From positions 13,147,835 to 13,211,834 of the forward strand of contig NC_003076.8 of NCBI RefSeq assembly GCF_000001735.4: a stretch of DNA of 64,000 bases. Direction: 5' to 3'. How positions within the stretch are numbered: the stretch's first letter is position 1; every line of letters begins with the position of its first letter. Under the pieces are notes generated by a model, which was not told the DNA's origin, ran no database searches, and saw nothing but the letters and a program-made list of their open reading frames with translations. A program made the translations under genes and the position numbers. Of the stretch, positions 46,981 through 58,457 are shown piece by piece. Source of the DNA: Arabidopsis thaliana. Taxonomy: Eukaryota > Streptophyta > Magnoliopsida > Brassicales > Brassicaceae.

Positions 46981-47079
46981 AGCTTTGTCGGGATTCTGTC
47001 AGTGCTATCAAGAAGCATAGGCGTAATTTTCTTATAAAAGCAAATTTTAGCCAGGAAATCGACATCCTGGGAGCTTCAA

Positions 47080-47535
47080 TTTCATTCGATGAAGAAGAAA
47101 CACGTCATCTCGAGAGGCCACACGACGATGCATTAGTCTTGACACTCGATGTCGCCAATTTTGAAGTCTCAAGAATCCTCATCGATACAAGAAGTTCGGT
47201 GGACCTAATATTCTTAAGCACTTTAGAAAGAATGAGAATAAGCCGAGCTGACATAATTGGACCGCCATCTTCGCTTGTCGCTTTTACAAGTGACACCGCC
47301 ATGTCTCTTGGGACGATCAAACTCCCTATTCTTGGGAAAAGTGTCAAAGATCGTGGAACTTACCGTTTTGGATAGGCCAGCGGCTTATAACATTATCCTC
47401 TGGACTCTGTTGATCTACCAAATGAATGCAGTACCATCAATCTATCATCAATGCGTCAAATTTCCAACCCCAAGTGGTGTAGAAACGATTAGGGGAGATC
47501 AAGAGGCTTCCGGAACTTGTTATCTCACTTATATG
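47080..47535 (+). pseudogene. ATLANTYS-like protease fragment
   Basis: DALVLTLDVANFEVSRILID then TRSSVDLIFLSTLERM (47125-47235) is a retroelement aspartic protease region. The glycine after the catalytic D-T is replaced by arginine, which should abolish activity. The frame shifts near 47345 and pieces such as [17 protein letters not shown] (47460-47510) mark the start of the inter-domain region. The homology ends at the boundary with the gene array. Confidence 0.75.
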
Positions 47536-47870
47536 GTGTTAAATATCAAAATAAAAGAAAGTTAAACATTGGTTCCTTATATTGAATTGGATATTGTTTC
47601 TTGTATTTAAGTTTTTTTGTTTCATTTGAAATGTTGATAGAAACCATTAAATTTAAGTTTTTTAGTATATAAATTTGTCAAAAATTTATTTACCGTTAAA
47701 TATAAAGTTAAATTGATTGTTTTTTTTTTTTGTTAGTTACTTTGTGATTTTGCTTTCCTAAATAAAGTTTAGCTAACTTCATTTTTCAAAAAACAAATAG
47801 AAATCATTTTTTCTTACAATTTGTTTAGTAAAATAAGAATATTTCTTGTACATTTCAATCATAAGTATAT

Positions 47871-48218
47871 ATGTCTAAATTTAAGCCTCAGACTACTACG
47901 CTATTCATTGTTGTAGTTTTGGTGTGTGCATTTGTTCCAGCTTTCTCAGTCGAAGAAGCTGAAGCAAATTTATTATGGAATACTTGTCTTGTTAAAATCA
48001 CTCTTAAGTGTGCGTTAGATATAATTGCTGCTGTCTTAAAAAATGGAACAATGCCTGATCCTTGTTACAACGATCTCGTCAAAGAAAGAAAAGTGTGTCA
48101 CAATACGCTTATTAAATATATTGCAGATAAACCCATGTTAATTGCTCACGAAACAGAATACTTGAAGAAGAGTGATGACTTGTGGAAACATTGTGTCTCA
48201 ATCTCCAAAAGTGCTTGA
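47871..48218 (+). CDS. Small secreted cysteine-rich protein, copy 1 (diverged)
   Basis: 115 codons, no intron. A signal peptide covers residues 1-26 (TTLFIVVVLVCAFVPAFS). The mature part has cysteines at 39, 47, 65, 76 and 108; residue 66, Cys in the other four copies, is Tyr here. K46-context P45 is Leu and E57 is Lys. The TATA box region reads TAAATAAA (47759-47766) instead of TATATAAA. An unpaired cysteine plus a weakened promoter suggest a decaying or specialised copy. The family assignment (prolamin-like, former DUF784/ECA1-like, female-gametophyte-type) rests on size, signal peptide and cysteine spacing. Confidence 0.8.
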   Translation: MSKFKPQTTTLFIVVVLVCAFVPAFSVEEAEANLLWNTCLVKITLKCALDIIAAVLKNGTMPDPCYNDLVKERKVCHNTLIKYIADKPMLIAHETEYLKKSDDLWKHCVSISKSA

Positions 48219-49706
48219 AATGTATATTGCGTGTACTATTTTCACCCAATAAATTGATAGTTTTATGTCGTTATAGTTTTCTTCACACAAGCCTTTATAT
48301 TTTAACTTAACAACAATTTTAACCAAAGCGAATTTCTTTCTTAAAAAGTATAATTTCAATTTATGATTATCTATTTGAACTCGAAACAAAATTTCTTATA
48401 AAGAGTCGAATAATAATTCAAAATTTAACTATTAAGAGGAGCTCTAACTAATATTGTTTAGTGAACTTTAATTTTTGTATTTTCTTTCTAATTAGAGTAA
48501 TAAGTTATTCATAATTCAAAAAAGTTGACATATTTTTGTTTCAAAGAATTTATAGAACTTAATCTATATAATTCAGGAAAATTAGTATACATTCTTTATC
48601 TTTATTCTATCTTTCAATGACGATAAATCAGTACCTCACATAAATAACCAAAATGTTTTCAAGTACAAATGTTTAAGTTTTAATTTCAATGCGAAAACAA
48701 AAACTTGAAGGGTGAGAAAAATTTGAATACGATATCTACTAAATCCTTTATATTTATAAATTTTCTTAGGAAAAGTATGTATTTTCTAATAGATCTGTTA
48801 GTTCATACATATCTTAATTAGTGTTAAATTAGATCTAATGATTAGTGATAAAGTTTTTAGATATCGATATAGGTGTCTTTACCATTTAACTTGAATCCTT
48901 TGTTAATGTAAAATCTTAAAATATTTTGCTTTGATTCTACGTATTGGTATATATTTTTAACATATCAATCTAATGCCACTCTTAAATTATCATGTACTTT
49001 TCAATATATGTTCTGACTCACTTGTTATGAAACAATGGATTTTCACCAATTTTGGTTATTTATTAACTAGAAGTTTTAGCTCTTGTGCAATTTTAAATGA
49101 TATGCTTTTAAAATTGGTCTAGTTATAATAGTTGTATCTATAACATAAAACTTATAACAAAACTATACTTGATATTCAAAAATTATTGATTTGCTCTTGT
49201 GAACTTCATATTAGCCTAGAGAACTTTGAAAACCTTTCAATAAATTGTATGTCGAATAAAGTTTTACAAACATTTATTAGCCATTTCGATTAAGACTATT
49301 GTGAGCAAAAGTTTTTTTTATTATAAAATAAATAATATGTTTAAGATAAATTGTGAGTTAGGCTTCTTATATTTTAAAAATTATATAAGTTTATACTGAA
49401 AAAGAGTTAAAATTTTCAAATTTTAAATTTATTTGGCTTAAGAACATAAATATGTCAATTTGAACCTTATACCCACTAAATATTCCATGTTAGATAACGA
49501 AATAAAAGAAAATTAACTATTGGTTTCTTATATTGAATTGGATATTGTTACTTGTATTTATGTTTTTTGTTTCATTGTTAAACGTTGATAAAACCATTAA
49601 ATTAAGGTTTTGTAGTATATTTATTTGTCGAAAATTTATTCTCATTAAATATAACGTTAAATTTATTTGTCTTTTTTAAAAAAGTTACTTTGTGATTTTG
49701 ATTTCC

Positions 49707-49714
49707 TATATAAA
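49707..49714 (+). promoter_or_regulatory. TATA box of copy 2
   Basis: TATATAAA lies 103 bases before the start codon at 49818, a normal distance for a plant core promoter with a short leader. The same box is at 51653-51660, 53601-53608 and 55549-55556 for copies 3-5. Confidence 0.8.
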
Positions 49715-49817
49715 GTTTAGATAACTTCAATTTTCAAATAACAAATACAAATCATTTTTCTTAGGATTTGTTTAGTAAAATAAGAATATTTCTTGTACAT
49801 TTCAATCATAAGTAGAT

Positions 49818-50165
49818 ATGGCTAAATTTAACTCTCAGATTACTACGCTATTCATTGTTGTAGCTTTGGTGTGTGGATTTGTTCCAGCTTTCTCAGTCGA
49901 AGAAGCTGAAGCAAATTTATTGTGGAATACTTGTCTTGTTAAAATCACTCCTAAGTGTGCGTTAGATATAATTGTTGTTGTCTTCGAAAATGGAACAATG
50001 CCTGATCCTTGTTGCAACGATCTCGTCAAAGAAGGAAAAGTGTGTCACGATACGCTTATTAAATATATTGCAGATAAACCCATGTTAATTGCTCACGAAA
50101 CAGAATACTTGAAGAAGAGTGTTGACTTGTCGAAACATTGTGTCTCAATCTCCAAAAGTGCTTGA
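49818..50165 (+). CDS. Small secreted cysteine-rich protein, copy 2
   Basis: 115 codons, single exon. The signal peptide is residues 1-26. Mature cysteines at 39, 47, 65, 66, 76 and 108 give the pattern C-x7-C-x17-CC-x9-C-x31-C, in keeping with prolamin-like/ECA1-like proteins that fold by three disulfides and are secreted. N58-G-T is a possible N-glycosylation site. Differences from copy 5 are A20G, D102V and W105S. Loss of the tryptophan before the last cysteine is unusual in the array. A TATA box sits at 49707. By family knowledge, expression in the female gametophyte and a role in cell signalling at fertilisation are plausible; neither can be read from sequence. Confidence 0.85.
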   Translation: MAKFNSQITTLFIVVALVCGFVPAFSVEEAEANLLWNTCLVKITPKCALDIIVVVFENGTMPDPCCNDLVKEGKVCHDTLIKYIADKPMLIAHETEYLKKSVDLSKHCVSISKSA

Positions 50166-51652
50166 AATGTATATTGCGTGTACTATTTTCACCCTATAAA
50201 TTGATATTTTTCTGTTGTTATAGTTTTCTTCACACAAGCCTTTATATTTTAACATAACAACAATTTTAACCAAAGCGAATTTCTTTCTTAAAAAGTATAA
50301 CTTCAATTTATGATTATCTATTTGAACTCGAAACAAAATTTCTTATAAGAGTCGAATAATTATTCAAAATTTAACTATTAAAAGGAGCTCTAACTAATAT
50401 TGTTTAGTAAACTTTAATTTTTGTATTTTATTTCTAATTAGAGTAATATGTTTTTCGTAATTCAAAAAAGTTGACACAATATTTTCAAAGAATTTATAGA
50501 ACTTAATCTGTATAATTCAGGAAAATTAGTATACATTCTTTATCTTTATTCTATCTTTCAATGACGTTAAATCAGTACCTCACATAAATAACCAAAATGT
50601 TTTCAAGTACAAATGTTTAATTTTTAATTTCAATGCGAAAACAAAAACTTGAAGGGTGAGAAAAATTTGAATACGATATCTACTAAATCCTTTATTTTTA
50701 TAAATTTTCTTAGGAAAAGTATGTATTTTCTAATAGATCTGTTAGTTCATACATATCTTAATTAGTGTTAAATTAGATCTAATGATTAGTGATAAAGTTT
50801 TTAGATATCGATATAGGTGTCTTTACCATTTAACTTGAATCCTTTGTTAATGTAAAATTTTAAAATATTTTGCTTTGATTCTACTTATTGGTATATATTT
50901 TTAACATATCAATCTAATGCCACTCTTAAATTATCATGTACTTTTCAATATATGTTCTGACTCACTTGTTATGAAACGATGGATTTTCACCAATTTTGGT
51001 TATTTATTAACTAGAAGTTTTAGCTCTTGTGCAATTTTAAATGATATGCTTTTAAAATTGGTCTAGTTATAATAGTTGTATCTATAATATAAAACTTATA
51101 ACAAAACTATACTTGATATTCAAAAATTATTGATTTGCTCTTGTGAACTTCATATTAGCTTAGATAAACTTTGAAAACCTTTCAATAAATTGTATGTCGA
51201 ATAAAGTTTTACAAACATTTATTAGCCATTTCGATTAAGACTATTGTGAGCAAAAGTTTTTTTTATTATAAAATAAATAATATGTTTAAGATAAATTGTG
51301 AGTTAGGCTTCTTATATTTTAAAGAGTATATAAATTTATTCTGAAAAATAGTTAGAATTTTCAAATTTCAAATTTTTTTTGGCTTAAGAACATAAATATG
51401 TCAATTTGAACCTTATACCCACTAAATATTCCATGTTAGATATCAAAATAAAAGAAAATTAACTATCGGTTTCTTATATTGAATTGGATATTGTTACTTG
51501 TATTTATGTTTTTTGTTTCATTTTTAAACGTTGATAAAACCATTAAATTAAAGTTTTGTAGTATATTTATTTGTCGAAAATTTATTCCCATTAAATATAA
51601 CGTTAAATTTATTTGTCTTTTTTAAAAAATTTACTTTGTGATTTTGATTTCC

Positions 51653-51660
51653 TATATAAA
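51653..51660 (+). promoter_or_regulatory. TATA box of copy 3
   Basis: TATATAAA, 104 bases before the start codon at 51764, in the conserved context GATTTCC-box-ATTTAGATAAC. Confidence 0.8.
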
Positions 51661-51763
51661 ATTTAGATAACTTCAATTTTCAAATAAAAAATACAAATCA
51701 TTTTTCTTAGGATTTGTCTAGTAAAATAAAAATATTTCTTGTACATTTCAATCATAAGTAGAT

Positions 51764-52111
51764 ATGGCTAGATTTAACTCTCAGATTACTACGCTATTCA
51801 TTGTTGTAGCTTTGGTGTGTGCATTTGTTCCAACTTTCTCAGTCAAAGAAGCTGAAGCAAATTTATTATGGAATACTTGTCTTGTTAAATTCACTCCTAA
51901 GTGTGCGTTAGATATAATTGCTGCTGTCTTCGAAAATGGAACAATGCCTGATCCTTGTTGCAACGATCTTGTCAAAGAAGGAAAAGTGTGTCACGATTCG
52001 CTTATTAAATATATTGCAGATAAACCCATGTTAATTGCTCACGAAACAGAATACTTAAAGAAGAGTGATGACTTGTGGAAACATTGTGTCTCAATCTCCA
52101 AAAGTGCTTGA
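51764..52111 (+). CDS. Small secreted cysteine-rich protein, copy 3
   Basis: 115 codons, single exon, with signal peptide and all six mature cysteines. Shared with copy 4 but not with 2 and 5: T24, K28, F43 and A53-A54. Private changes are K3R and T79S. The 5' flank also groups with copy 4 (AAATAAAAAATAC and AAATAAAAATATT). This is the second sequence type of the array. No defect is visible. Confidence 0.87.
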   Translation: MARFNSQITTLFIVVALVCAFVPTFSVKEAEANLLWNTCLVKFTPKCALDIIAAVFENGTMPDPCCNDLVKEGKVCHDSLIKYIADKPMLIAHETEYLKKSDDLWKHCVSISKSA

Positions 52112-53600
52112 AATGTATATTGCGTGTACTATTTTCACCCAATAAATTGATTGTTTTCTGTTGTTATAGTTTTCTTCACACAAGCCTTTATATTTTAACT
52201 TAACAACAATTTTAACCAAAGCGAATTTCTTTCTTAAAAAGTATAACTTTAATTTATGATTATCTATTTGAACTCGAAACAAAATTTCTTATAAAGAGTC
52301 GAATAATAATTCAAAATTTAACTATTAAGAGGAGCTCTAACTAATATTGTTTAGTGAAATTTAATTTTTGTATTTTCTTTCTAATTAGAGTAATAAGTTA
52401 TTCATAATTCAAAAAAGTTGACATAATTTTGTTTCAAAGAATTTATAGAACTTAATCTATATAATTCAGGAAAATTAGTATACATTATTTATCTTTATTC
52501 TATCTTTCAATGACATTAAATCAGTACCTCATATAAATAACCAAAATGTTTTCAAGTACAAATGTTTAATTTTTAATTTCAATGCGAAAACAAAAACTTG
52601 AAGGGTGAGAAAAATTTGAATACGATATCTACTAAATCCTTTATTTTTATAAATTATCTTAGTAAAAGTATGTATTTTCTAATAGATCTGTTAGTTCATA
52701 CATATCTTAATTAGTGTTAAATTAGATCTAATGATTAGTGATAAAGTTTTTAGATATCGATATAGGTGTCTTTACCATTTAACTTGAATCCTTTGTTAAT
52801 GTAAAATTTTAAAATATTTTGCTTTGATTCTACTTATTGGTATATAATTTTAACATATCAATCCAATGCCACTCTTAAATTATCATGTACTTTTCGATAT
52901 ATGTTATGACTCACTTGTTATGAAACGATGGATTTTCACCAATTTTGGTTATTTATTAACTAGAAGTTTTAGCTCTAGTGCAATTTTAAATAATATGCTT
53001 TTAAAATTGGTCTAGTTATAATAGTTGTATCTATAACATAAAACTTATAACAAAACTATACTTGATATTCAAAAATTATTGATTTTCTCTTGTGAACTTC
53101 ATATTAGCCTAGAGAAACTTTGAAAACCTTTCAATAAATTGTATGTCGAATAAAGTTTTACAAACATTTATTAGCCATTTCGATTAAGACTATTGTGAGC
53201 AAAAGTTTTTTTTATTATAAAATAAATAATTTGTTTAAGATAAATTGTGAATTAGGCTTCTTATATTTTAAAAATTATATAAATTTATACTGAAAAATTG
53301 TTAGAATTTTCAAATTTTAAATTTATTTGGCTTAAGAACATAAATATGTCAATTTGAACCTTATACCCACTAAATATTCCATGTTAGATATCTAAATAAA
53401 AGAAAATTAACTATTGATTTCTTATATTGAATTGGATATTGTTACTTGTATTTATGTTTTTTGTTTCATTTTTAAACGTTGATAAAATCATTAAACTAAA
53501 GTTTTGTAGTATATTTATTTGTCGAAAATTTATTCCCATTAAATATAACGTTAAATTTATTTGTCTTTATTAAAAAAGTTACTTTGTGATTTTGATTTCC

Positions 53601-53608
53601 TATATAAA
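53601..53608 (+). promoter_or_regulatory. TATA box of copy 4
   Basis: TATATAAA, 104 bases before the start codon at 53712. Confidence 0.8.
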
Positions 53609-53711
53609 ATTTAGATAACTTCAATTTTCAAATAAAAAATACAAATCATTTTTCTTAGGATTTGTTTAGTAAAATAAAAATATTTCTTGTACATTTCAAT
53701 CATAAGTAGAT

Positions 53712-54059
53712 ATGGCTAAATTTAACTCTCAGATTACTACGCTATTCATTGTTGTAGCTTTGGTGTGTGCATTTGTTCCAACTTTCTCAGTCAAAGAAGC
53801 TGAAGCAAATTTATTATGGAATACTTGTCTTGTTAAATTCACTCCTAAGTGTGCGTTAGATATAATTGCTGCTGTCTTCGAAAATGGAACAATGTCTGAT
53901 CCTTGTTGCAACGATCTTGTCAAAGAAGGAAAAGTGTGTCACGATACGCTTATTAAATATATTGCAGATAAACCCATGTTAATTGCTCACGAAACAGAAT
54001 ACTTGAAGAAGAGTGATGACTTGTGGAAACATTGTGTCTCAATCTCCAAAAGTGCTTGA
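53712..54059 (+). CDS. Small secreted cysteine-rich protein, copy 4
   Basis: 115 codons, single exon, signal peptide 1-26, six mature cysteines. It differs from copy 3 at three residues (K3, S62 in place of P, T79). P62S sits just before the CC pair. Promoter and 3' flank are nearly identical to copy 3, so the two arose by a recent duplication or were homogenised. No stop or frame break. Confidence 0.87.
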   Translation: MAKFNSQITTLFIVVALVCAFVPTFSVKEAEANLLWNTCLVKFTPKCALDIIAAVFENGTMSDPCCNDLVKEGKVCHDTLIKYIADKPMLIAHETEYLKKSDDLWKHCVSISKSA

Positions 54060-55548
54060 AATGTATATTGCGTGTACTATTTTCACCCAATAAATTGATT
54101 GTTTTCTGTTGTTATAGTTTTCTTCACACAAGCCTTTATATTTTAACTTAACAACAATTTTAACCAAAGCGAATTTCTTTCTTAAAAAGTATAACTTTAA
54201 TTTATGATTATCTATTTGAACTCGAAACAAAATTTCTTATAAAGAGTCGAATAATAATTCAAAATTTAACTATTAAGAGGAGCTCTAACTAATATTGTTT
54301 AGTGAAATTTAATTTTTGTATTTTCTTTCTAATTAGAGTAATAAGTTATTCATAATTCAAAAAAGTTGACATATTTTTGTTTCAAAGAATTTATAGAACT
54401 TAATCTATATTATTCAGGAAAATTAGTATACATTCTTTATCTTTATTCTATCTTTCAATGACGTTAAATCAGTACCTCACATAAATAACCAAAATGTTTT
54501 CAAGTACAAATGTTTAATTTTTAATTTCAATGCCAAAACGAAAACTTGAAGGGTGAGAAAAATTTGAATACGATATCTACTAAATCCTTTATTTTTATAA
54601 ATTTTCTTAGGAAAAGTATGTATTTTCTAATAGATCTGTTAGTTCATACATATCTTAATTAGTGTTAAATTAGATCTAATGATTAGTGATAAAGTTTTTA
54701 GATATCGATATAGGTGTCTTTACCATTTAACTTGAATCCTTTGTTAATGTAAAATTTTAAAATATTTTGCTTTTATTCTACTTATTGGTATATATTTTTA
54801 ACATATCAATCTAATGCCACTCTTAAATTATCATGTACTTTTCAATATATGTTATGACTCACTTGTTATGAAACGATGGATTTTTCACCAATTTTGGTTA
54901 TTTATTAACTAGAAGTTTTAGCTCTTGTGCAATTTTAAATGATATGCTTTTAAAATTGGTCTAGTTATAATAGTTGTATCTATAACATAAAACTTATAAC
55001 AAAACTATACTTGATATTCAAAAATTATTCATTTGCTCTTGTGAACTTCATATTAGCCTTGAGAAACTTTAAAAACCTTTCAATAAATTGTATGTCGAAT
55101 AAAGTTTTACAAACATTTATTATTCATTTCGATTAAGACTATTGAGAGCAAAAGTTGTTTTATTATAAAATAAATAATATGTTTAAGATAAATTGTGAGT
55201 TAGGCTTCTTATATTTTAAAAATTATATAAATTTATACTAAAAAATAGTTAAAATTTTCAAATTTTAAATTTATTTGGCTTAAGAACATAAATATGTCAA
55301 TTTGAACTTTATACCCACTAAATATTCCATGTTAGATAACGAAATAAAAGAAAATTAACTATTGGTTTCTTATATTGAATTGGATATTGTTACTTGTATT
55401 TATGTTTTTTGTTTCATTTTTAAACGTTGATAAAACCATTAAATTAAAGTTTGGTAGTATATTTATTTGTCGAAATTTTATTCTCATTAAATATAACGTT
55501 AAATTTATTTGTCTTTTTTAAAAAAGTTACTTTGTGATTTTGATTTCC

Positions 55549-55556
55549 TATATAAA
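55549..55556 (+). promoter_or_regulatory. TATA box of copy 5
   Basis: TATATAAA, 104 bases before the start codon at 55660. Confidence 0.8.
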
Positions 55557-55659
55557 GTTTAGATAACTTCAATTTTCAAATAACAAATACAAATCATTTT
55601 TCTTAGGATTTGTTTAGTAAAATAAGAATATTTCTTGTACATTTCAATCATAAGTAGAT

Positions 55660-56007
55660 ATGGCTAAATTTAACTCTCAGATTACTACGCTATTCATTGT
55701 TGTAGCTTTGGTGTGTGCATTTGTTCCAGCTTTCTCAGTCGAAGAAGCTGAAGCAAATTTATTGTGGAATACTTGTCTTGTTAAAATCACTCCTAAGTGT
55801 GCGTTAGATATAATTGTTGTTGTCTTCGAAAATGGAACAATGCCTGATCCTTGTTGCAACGATCTCGTCAAAGAAGGAAAAGTGTGTCACGATACGCTTA
55901 TTAAATATATTGCAGATAAACCCATGTTAATTGCTCACGAAACAGAATACTTGAAGAAGAGTGATGACTTGTGGAAACATTGTGTCTCAATCTCCAAAAG
56001 TGCTTGA
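55660..56007 (+). CDS. Small secreted cysteine-rich protein, copy 5
   Basis: 115 codons, single exon, signal peptide 1-26, six mature cysteines at 39, 47, 65, 66, 76 and 108. Apart from W105 and D102 it matches copy 2 (A24, E28, I43, V53-V54), and its promoter also matches copy 2. It has no visible defect and can serve as the reference member. Its downstream spacer holds a replaced segment at 56336-56475. Confidence 0.88.
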   Translation: MAKFNSQITTLFIVVALVCAFVPAFSVEEAEANLLWNTCLVKITPKCALDIIVVVFENGTMPDPCCNDLVKEGKVCHDTLIKYIADKPMLIAHETEYLKKSDDLWKHCVSISKSA

Positions 56008-56335
56008 AATGTATATTGCGTGTACTATTTTCACCCAATAAATTGATTGTTTTCTGTTGTTATAGTTTTCTTCACACAAGCCTTTATATTTTAACTTAAC
56101 AACAATTTTAACCAAAGCGAATTTCTTTCTTAAAAAGTATAACTTCAATTTATGATTATCTATTTGAACTCGAAACAAAATTTCTTATAAGAGTCAAATA
56201 ATTATTCATAATTTAACTATTAAAAGGAGCTCTAACTAATATTGTTTAGTGAACTTTAATTTTTGTATTTTATTTCTAATTAAAGTAATATGTTTTTCGT
56301 AATAAAAAAAAGTTGACATAATATTTTCAAAGAAT

Positions 56336-56475
56336 TGATGTGAAGTTTGTTTAGAATTTAAAATAAAATTAATTATTTTAGAAAAAAAAATTAATGCTAA
56401 TGGCATTGGGTTGTAAATAAGTCCAACTCTATGATTTATTTGCTAAAATGGCTCCAAAAATGTATATGTAGATGC
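56336..56475. other. Segment in copy 5 spacer not homologous to the other units
   Basis: After TTTTCAAAGAATT the other units continue with TATAGAACTTAATCT and about 130 further bases, rejoining at ATGCGAAAACAAAAAC. Here about 140 unrelated bases, including CTAATGGCATTGGGTTG, replace that stretch. Both edges are sharp. It is either a replaced block or an ancestral state lost from the others. Confidence 0.75.
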
Positions 56476-57604
56476 GAAAACAAAAACTTAAAGGGTGAGA
56501 AAAATTTGAATATGATATCTACTAAATCCTTTATTTTTATAAATTTTCTTACGAAAAGTATGTATTTTTCTAATCAATATGTTAGTTCACACATATCTTA
56601 ATTAGTGTTAAAATATATCTAATGATTAGTGATAAAATATTTAGATATCGATATAGGTGTCTTTACCATTTAACTTGAATCCTTTGTTAATGTAAAATTT
56701 TAAAATATTTTGCTTTTATTCTACTTATTGGTATATATTTTTAACATATCAATCCAATGCCACTCTTAAATTATCATGTACTTTTCGATATATGTTATGA
56801 CTCACTTGTTATGAAAAGATTGATTTTCACCAATTTTGGTTATTTATTAACTAGGAGTTTTAGCTCTTGTGCAATTTTAAATGATATGCTTTTAAAATTG
56901 GTCTAGTTATAATAGTTGTATCTATAACATAAATCTTATAACAAAACTATACTTGATATTCAAAAATTATTGATTTGCTCTTGTGAATTTTATATTAGCC
57001 TAGAGAAACTTTGAAAACCTTTCTATAAATTGTATGTCGAAAAAAGTTTTACAAACATTTATTAGCCATTTCGATAAAGACTATTGTGAGCAAAAGTTTT
57101 TTTTATTAGAAAATAAATAATATGTTTAATATAAAATGTGAGTTAGGCTTCTTATATTTTAAAAATTATATAAATTTATACTGAAAATAGGTAGAATTTT
57201 CAAATTTTAAATTTATTTGGCTTAAGTACATAAATATGTCAATTTGAAACTTATACCCACTAAATATTCCATGTTAGATATCGAAATAAAAGAAAATTAA
57301 CTATTGGTTTCTTATATGAATAATTCACTCTAATGCCCTTTTCTCAATGCCCTTTTGCAACTCTACCCTTTTTTTCCCATTTTCATTTCTACCCTTTCTA
57401 ATACTTTTCTCCCCAAATTACCCTTAATGAGCTACCCACAGACCTAATTCATTTCTTCACTCTCTCTCTTCTTCCTCCATCGCAAATTGTGAATGCCGTT
57501 GAATCCCATGCCGTCGGAAATAGTGAGTTTACTCGCCGTGAAAACTCATCTTCGCCGTCGTAAGTAGAGCTGTGTGTCGCCGTCGAATCTCTTGCGTTTC
57601 CCAG

Positions 57605-58451
57605 GTTTGATTTTATAATGTTAGCTTAAATTTTCGTTTTCGAATTGGTTTATTCGATTTTTGTTATTGATTATGTGAATTCGTTATTTGAATCCTGATT
57701 CAATCGACAGTTTGACATTTGCTTCAGCTTCGAATTTGAATTTTGTTTGAGATTTGATGATTGAATTTGTTTCTAAATTTTTTGTAAATTCGTTATACTG
57801 TTCTAAAATCCTTTTGAATTCGTTATACTGTTTCGTGATAGATTTGCTTATGTGAATTCGTTATACTATTTCGTAATAGATTTTGGTTCTGATTTAGTGT
57901 TTACCTCTTTTGCATATGCTTTTGTGATAGATCTATGCCACTTACGCTTTAAAACGATTTGTAAACCATGTTAACCACTTTTTAAAGCTTTTAAAATCCC
58001 TTGTAAATTATTCTATGCTACTTACTTACGCTTTAAAACGATTTGTAAACCATGTTAACCACTTTTCAAAGCTTTTAAAATCCCTTGTAAGTTATTCTAT
58101 GCTACTTACTTACGCTTTAAAACGATTTGTAAACCATGTTAATCACTTTTCAAAGATTTTAAAATCCCTTGTAAATTATTCTATGCTACTTACTTACTCT
58201 TTAAAACGATTTGTAAACCATGTTAACCACTTTTCAAAGCTTTTAAAATCCCTTGTAAATTATTCTATGCTACTTACTTACTCTTTAAAACGATTTGTAA
58301 ACCATGTTAACCACTTTTCAAAGCTTTTAAAATCCCTTGTAAATTATTCTATGCTACTTACTTACTCTTTAAAACGATTTGTAAACCTTGCTTCTCTCTG
58401 TAGTGACAGTGTTTTTGTGGGTGTTGATTTTGTTATTATTTATCCTATCAG
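57605..58451 (+). other. Probable 5' UTR intron of the transposase gene
   Basis: TTCCCAG|GTTTGATTTT at 57604/57605 is a good 5' splice site after a CG-containing leader, and CCTATCAG at 58451 is a good 3' splice site seven bases before the start codon. The intron would be 847 bases and carries the 84-bp tandem repeats. It is a prediction only. Confidence 0.5.
57930..58388. repeat. 84-bp tandem repeats, about 5.5 copies
   Basis: The block around CTTTAAAACGATTTG recurs at 57944, 58028, 58112, 58196, 58280 and 58364, exactly every 84 bases. Each full unit includes TTTTAAAATCCCTTGTAA. The last three units carry ACTCTTT in place of ACGCTTT, so units 4-6 share a later origin. Confidence 0.97.
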
Positions 58452-58457
58452 GTTATA

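Larger units (their letters stand above)
45061..47535 (+). mobile_element. ATLANTYS/TAT-like gypsy element, 5' part
   Basis: An LTR of about 426 bases (45061-45486, TGTTAAACAAGG to CTTCCACA) with TATAAATA at 45290-45297 is followed by TGGCGTCGTCAGTGGGG (45490), similar to the primer-binding region of TAT/ATLANTYS elements. Gag and protease fragments follow. The element is cut off at about 47535, where the cysteine-rich gene array begins, so RT and the 3' LTR are missing. Confidence 0.75.
47536..57318 (+). repeat. Five-unit tandem gene array, ~1.95 kb period
   Basis: Start codons lie at 47871, 49818, 51764, 53712 and 55660, giving spacings of 1947, 1946, 1948 and 1948. Promoter, gene, 3' flank and the ~1.5 kb AT-rich spacer are all repeated, with only scattered substitutions. 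The left edge abuts the ATLANTYS-like fragment and the right edge stops inside the spacer/promoter of what would be a sixth unit, cut by the VANDAL-like element at about 57318. No transposon features occur inside, so this looks like a host gene array expanded by unequal crossing-over. Confidence 0.95.

Noticed and set aside
48198..48389. 63-codon minus-strand frames after each cysteine-rich gene (also at 50145, 52091, 54039, 55987)
   Set aside because: They are repeated only because the whole unit is repeated; they lie in the 3' flank, overlap the sense gene and show no domain.
57930..58388. CRISPR-like array
   Set aside because: The 84-bp units are contiguous with no variable spacers, and this is plant DNA.
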